A stretch of 8,160 bases of DNA. It comes from Flavobacteriales bacterium UBA2426. Lineage in GTDB: Bacteria; Bacteroidota; Bacteroidia; Flavobacteriales_F; PHOS-HE28. The notes beneath the pieces were generated by a model. It made no database searches and was not told the origin of the DNA. It worked only from the letters and a program-made list of their open reading frames with translations. Each line of letters opens with the position of its first letter. The first letter of the stretch is position 1. The stretch is from contig DDRC01000178.1 in the NCBI GenBank assembly GCA_002342985.1, positions 18,945-27,104 of the forward strand, read 5' to 3'. The position numbers were made by a program, and so were the translations under genes. Below, piece after piece: positions 5,388 through 8,160 of the stretch.

Positions 5388-6470
5388 ATGCAACTCTTCC
5401 GCAACTTCAAGTCCGTCACCAAGACCTGCTACGGCCGCGGCAGCTTCGGCAAGCTGGGCGAAATCCTGGAGCCCCACCGCGGCGCGGGCAAAGGCTTCAT
5501 GGTCTTCCTCGTCGACCACTATTTCGAGGGCAAGGCCGACCTCATTGCGCGTATCCCGAAGCAAGCGGAGGACGAGTTGATCTTCTGCAGCACGAAGAAA
5601 GAGCCCAGCACGGAGCAGATCGACGGCCTGCGGGACGACATCCTCGCACGTCGAGGGCTGCCTGCCGGTGTGGTCGGCATCGGCGGCGGCAATGTGATGG
5701 ACGTGGCCAAGGCGCTCTCCCTCATGCTCACCAACGCGGGCAGCAGCGTGCAGTACCAGGGCCTCAACCTGGTCAAGAAGCCCGGCATCTACCACTGCGG
5801 TGTGCCCACCATCAGCGGCACCGGCGCGGAGGTGAGCATGACGGCCGTCCTCACAGGCCCGGTGAAGAAGCTCGGCCTCAAGTGCGATTGGACCGTCTTC
5901 GACCAGATCGTGCTGGACCCGGACCTTATCGCCAGCGTGCCCACCGACCAGTGGTTCTACACCGGCATGGACACCTACATCCACAGCGTGGAGGCCATCA
6001 CCGGCACCAAGAAGAACACCTTCGCCGAAGCCTACAGCGAGAAGGCACTCGACATGTGCAGCGAGGTGTACCTGAAGCGCGACCGCAGCGACCCCAAGAG
6101 CGACGAACTGCTGATGGTGGCCAGCTACATGGGGGGGCTCAGCCTCACCTACAGCGAGGTGGGCGTGTGCCACGCGCTGAGCTACGGTCTGGGCAAGGTG
6201 CTGGAGATGCACCACTGCTTCGCCAACTGCGTGGCCTTCAATCAGCTCGAGGACGTGTATGGCGATTATGTGCAGGAGTTCAAGCACATGGTGAAGGAGC
6301 GTGGCGTGCATATCCCGGCCAACCTGGCCAAGGAATGGGATGAGGCCACCCTCGATGCCATGGCCGAAGTGGCCTACAACCTGCCGCACATGTGGGACCA
6401 CGCCTTCGGCCCTGACTGGCAGCAGGTGCTGGACCGGGAGCGGATCAAGGGATGGTACAGGAGGATGTAA
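5388..6470 (+). CDS. kdnB: 3-deoxy-D-manno-octulosonate 8-oxidase KdnB (iron-type alcohol dehydrogenase fold)
   Basis: The 360-residue protein belongs to the metal-dependent group III alcohol dehydrogenase family. It closely fits KdnB, which oxidises the C8 hydroxyl of Kdo to an aldehyde as the first step of Kdo8N synthesis for lipopolysaccharide. Family motifs are GIGGGNVMDVAKA (97-109, dinucleotide binding), PTISGTGAEVS (140-150) and the metal ligands Asp195, His199, His262 and His276, with DxxxH and 14-residue spacings as in FucO. KdnB-like signatures are the opening FKSVTKTCYGRGSF (7-20), EPSTEQID (72-79), YQGLNLVKKP (123-132) and DQWFYTGMD (187-195), remembered from the Shewanella oneidensis enzyme. 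ATG 5388 matches the family start. The preceding aminotransferase gene supplies a plausible second step. The gene converges on the lipoprotein gene with a 22-base gap. The fold is certain; KdnB specificity is likely, with another sugar alcohol as the alternative. Confidence 0.88.
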   Translation: MQLFRNFKSVTKTCYGRGSFGKLGEILEPHRGAGKGFMVFLVDHYFEGKADLIARIPKQAEDELIFCSTKKEPSTEQIDGLRDDILARRGLPAGVVGIGGGNVMDVAKALSLMLTNAGSSVQYQGLNLVKKPGIYHCGVPTISGTGAEVSMTAVLTGPVKKLGLKCDWTVFDQIVLDPDLIASVPTDQWFYTGMDTYIHSVEAITGTKKNTFAEAYSEKALDMCSEVYLKRDRSDPKSDELLMVASYMGGLSLTYSEVGVCHALSYGLGKVLEMHHCFANCVAFNQLEDVYGDYVQEFKHMVKERGVHIPANLAKEWDEATLDAMAEVAYNLPHMWDHAFGPDWQQVLDRERIKGWYRRM

Positions 6471-6483
6471 CCCCGATGCCCGG

Positions 6484-6498
6484 CGCTGATGGTCAGCG
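6484..6498. other. Short stem-loop in the convergent gap
   Basis: CGCTGA (6484-6489) and TCAGCG (6493-6498) pair around a 3-nt loop. The structure lies between the converging 3' ends of kdnB and the lipoprotein gene and includes the latter's stop codon. No T tract follows on either strand, so it is at most a weak, shared 3'-end structure. Confidence 0.2.
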
Positions 6499-7623
6499 TG
6501 CAGTAGGGTCGAAGCCCTGAACCCGCTCCGCGATCCGGCGGGCGGCGATGCCCACCAACTGCGGGCGGGCAGGGCCGCGCTCAAGGTCGTCCTTGCCCAC
6601 GCGTATCACCTCGGAGGCGTGGATGCGACCGGTCTCCGTTTCGATGAGCTGCATCTGCAGCTCAAGGTTGCGCGACAGCACATCGTCGTAGCGGAGGATC
6701 CTGCCGGTGAGCACGAACCGTGCGCCCAGAAGTCGGCCTGCCTTCACAGCGCCCTGCTCATCGAACGAGCCATTCATCTGCCGGCGCTGCTCCGCAAGGA
6801 TCGCTTCCGTGTGGTCGCGGTCGACGAGCAGGGCGAAAGGGTCCTTGAGGTCGAGGATGGCCGCCTTCACATTGGCGGCCAGCTGCGATTCCAAGGAACT
6901 CGATTTCGTGAGCGAGAGCAGCTCCATATACAGCCCCGGGTTGAGGATGGGCAGGTAGGAGAGGGTGTAGCTCGCCTTTTGGCGGCACTGCTCCCGGCGT
7001 TCCAGGGCATCCTTGTGGGCTGCATCCATGGCTACCACCCGGTCGAATCGCCGGTAGGCCTCCCGCCAGATGCCCAATGCCTGGGCCCGTGCGCCTTCCT
7101 GATAGATGGGCTCCACTCGGGCAAGGGTCATGAGGTGCTGGGCATCACGTCGCTCGGGGTCGAGCCGGGCGCTGCGCGCGGCCAGGTCCTCCGCCTCGCC
7201 GTATCGCCCATTCCTGAAGCTGGCCTCGGCCTCGGTGAAGAGCCGCGCGGCCTCCTGGTGTATCGCTTCCTTGCGCTGCATCTCGAAGAGGGCGTCCCAT
7301 TCCACGTGCAGGCCCCGATTGCGCAGGTCCGTCCGGTAGCGCTCGGCTTCATCGCGTGTCGCATCTCCCGCGCTGAGGTCGCCAAGGCGATAGGCGGCGA
7401 GCGCCTTGTCCTGGAGCCGATTGAAGAGCCCCTGGGCGGTGCGCTGGGCGCCCGCGAGCGCCTGCATTTCCCGCGGCCGTTGGGCGCGGATAGTGAGGTA
7501 CTCCTCCATGGCCTGGCTCAGCAGGCCCTCCTTCTCCAGCGCTGCGGCGTGCTCCAGCTGCTTCCGGGTGCCTGCGCAACCGGTCAAGGCCAGGATGATC
7601 AGGAGGAGGCCGGCGCAGCGCAT
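6493..7623 (-). CDS. Lipoprotein with TPR-like repeats and a CsgG-like domain
   Basis: The 376-residue product starts with a short lipoprotein signal peptide: Arg2, a hydrophobic core (4-13) and lipobox LTGC (13-16), with Cys16 as the lipidated residue. No Asp follows the Cys, so outer-membrane localisation is likely. Residues about 25-210 are Ala/Glu/Arg-rich helical hairpins of TPR type, for example near 25-50, 127-156 and 175-205. Residues about 250-370 resemble the CsgG/LpoB-type periplasmic fold: AAILDLKDP (254-262), LLVDRDHTEAILAEQRRQ (265-282), a short Gly/Asp linker, GRLLGARFVLTGRI (296-309) and LIETETGRI (326-334). Such proteins act in secretion pores or as cell-envelope regulators; the function here is unknown. 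ATG at complement 7621-7623 is chosen because it places the signal peptide correctly; an upstream ATG (7653) would add ten residues. The gene diverges from the permease gene and converges on kdnB. Confidence 0.88.
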   Translation of the reverse strand: MRCAGLLLIILALTGCAGTRKQLEHAAALEKEGLLSQAMEEYLTIRAQRPREMQALAGAQRTAQGLFNRLQDKALAAYRLGDLSAGDATRDEAERYRTDLRNRGLHVEWDALFEMQRKEAIHQEAARLFTEAEASFRNGRYGEAEDLAARSARLDPERRDAQHLMTLARVEPIYQEGARAQALGIWREAYRRFDRVVAMDAAHKDALERREQCRQKASYTLSYLPILNPGLYMELLSLTKSSSLESQLAANVKAAILDLKDPFALLVDRDHTEAILAEQRRQMNGSFDEQGAVKAGRLLGARFVLTGRILRYDDVLSRNLELQMQLIETETGRIHASEVIRVGKDDLERGPARPQLVGIAARRIAERVQGFDPTAR

Positions 7624-7636
7624 GAGCAGAGGGGGG

Positions 7637-7644
7637 CGAAAATA
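7637..7644 (-). promoter_or_regulatory. -7-like promoter element for the lipoprotein gene
   Basis: The minus strand reads TATTTTCG, seven of eight positions of TAnnTTTG, ending 13 bases before the ATG at 7623. This supports the shorter start, because a transcript from here could not include the upstream ATG at 7653. Confidence 0.45.
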
Positions 7645-7672
7645 CCCGCACAAGCCCCGTGCCGTCCCCAGT

Positions 7673-7680
7673 TATGTTTG
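7673..7680 (+). promoter_or_regulatory. Bacteroidota -7 element immediately before the permease gene
   Basis: TATGTTTG is a full match to TAnnTTTG and ends only four bases before the permease ATG at 7685. With the usual offset of about 4-7 bases the transcript would start at or next to the A of the ATG, giving a leaderless or nearly leaderless mRNA. No -33 element is clear. Confidence 0.55.
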
Positions 7681-7684
7681 CCCG

Positions 7685-8160
7685 ATGCGCGCACGCACCA
7701 CCGGGATCCTGCTGCTGCTTGGCCTGATGGTGCCGGCCTTGCTGCTCCTGGAGCTCGCATGGGGCTCCACGGCGGTGCCTTTCCCGGAGGCGCTGGCGGA
7801 TCTCGTCCACGGAAGCCGGGGCGGGGGTATCTCCATCGTGCGCGACCTTCGGTTGCCGCAGGCGCTCACCGCGATCATCGCCGGGGCTGGATTGGCCGCT
7901 GGCGGACTGCTCATGCAGACGGTATTCCGCAATCCGCTCGCCGGGCCGTCCATCCTGGGTGTGAGCTCGGGTGCCGGTCTTGGCGTGGCCTTGGTGATGC
8001 TCGCCTTCCCGCTCTGGTCGCCGCTCCGGCTGCCTGCGGATCTGGCATTGCTGGCGGCGGCCATGGCCGGGGCGCTGGGAACGCTGATGGTGGTGATGGC
8101 CGCCGACCGCCGGGTCGGCCATCCGGCCACGCTGCTCATCGTGGGCCTGCTCATCGGCTA
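7685..8160 (+). CDS. FecCD/BtuC-family ABC transporter permease (partial, 3' end missing)
   Basis: The frame stays open from ATG 7685 to the window edge, giving 158 complete codons of a protein usually about 330-350 residues long. It is the inner-membrane permease of an importer for iron-siderophore, heme or cobalamin, working with a periplasmic binding protein and an ATPase. Signs are an N-terminal membrane helix (about 7-24), the IVRDLRLPQALTAIIAGAGL region (51-70) with the family's R-L-P, and the highly conserved GGLLMQTVFRNPLAG (73-87) followed by PSILGVSSGAGLG (88-100), then further hydrophobic segments (about 98-110, 119-139 and 147-158). No Shine-Dalgarno sequence is visible, and the -7 box is four bases upstream. 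The rest of the gene and probably the ATPase gene lie to the right. The substrate cannot be told from this half. Confidence 0.93.
   Translation, partial: MRARTTGILLLLGLMVPALLLLELAWGSTAVPFPEALADLVHGSRGGGISIVRDLRLPQALTAIIAGAGLAAGGLLMQTVFRNPLAGPSILGVSSGAGLGVALVMLAFPLWSPLRLPADLALLAAAMAGALGTLMVVMAADRRVGHPATLLIVGLLIG

Noticed and set aside
5366..6343. 325-codon open frame on the plus strand in another phase of kdnB
   Set aside because: It is extremely Arg/Gly/Gln/His-rich and out of frame with the clear enzyme.
5376..6584. 402-codon open frame on the minus strand
   Set aside because: It is antisense to the whole of kdnB, whose motifs and metal ligands are intact. Its His/Ala/Val/Leu composition is typical of a mirror frame.
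7349..8122. 257-codon minus-strand frame opposite the permease, running into the lipoprotein gene
   Set aside because: The plus strand here encodes unmistakable FecCD motifs. The antisense product is Arg/His/Gln-rich without a domain.

Overview
The window looks like a GC-rich member of the Bacteroidota, probably a Flavobacteriales-like lineage. Four things point there: a transketolase encoded as separate half-subunits, a BT_3928-type DoxX-like membrane protein directly upstream of triose-phosphate isomerase, start codons without clear Shine-Dalgarno sequences, and several copies of the Bacteroidota -7 promoter element (TAnnTTTG) just upstream of genes. The assignment comes from recalled family features, not from a search.

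Layout. The N-terminal half of transketolase lies at 57-935 on the minus strand, and its C-terminal partner is expected beyond the left edge. A 334-base divergent intergenic region (936-1269) holds the transketolase promoter, a perfect DnaA-box 9-mer and a strong terminator-like hairpin that no gene explains. Five plus-strand genes follow with short gaps (35-85 bases): a DinB-superfamily protein, the BT_3928-family membrane protein, tpiA, a DegT/DnrJ/EryC1/StrS aminotransferase, and an iron-type alcohol dehydrogenase homologue that I recognise as KdnB (3-deoxy-D-manno-octulosonate 8-oxidase). A minus-strand gene for a lipoprotein with TPR-like repeats and a CsgG-like C-terminal domain converges on kdnB with a 22-base gap. 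The window ends inside a FecCD/BtuC-type ABC permease that diverges from the lipoprotein gene.

How the genes fit together. Transketolase and TpiA are central carbon enzymes. The aminotransferase-KdnB pair is the most informative part. KdnB oxidises C8 of Kdo, and a PLP aminotransferase then installs an amino group to give 8-amino-3,8-dideoxy-D-manno-octulosonate (Kdo8N), a modified inner-core lipopolysaccharide sugar known from Shewanella. This pair therefore predicts Kdo8N-containing LPS here, with an aminotransferase that does not look like the Shewanella KdnA as I recall it. The lipoprotein and the permease are envelope functions with no evident link to that pathway. There are no tRNA or rRNA genes, mobile elements or CRISPR arrays in the window.
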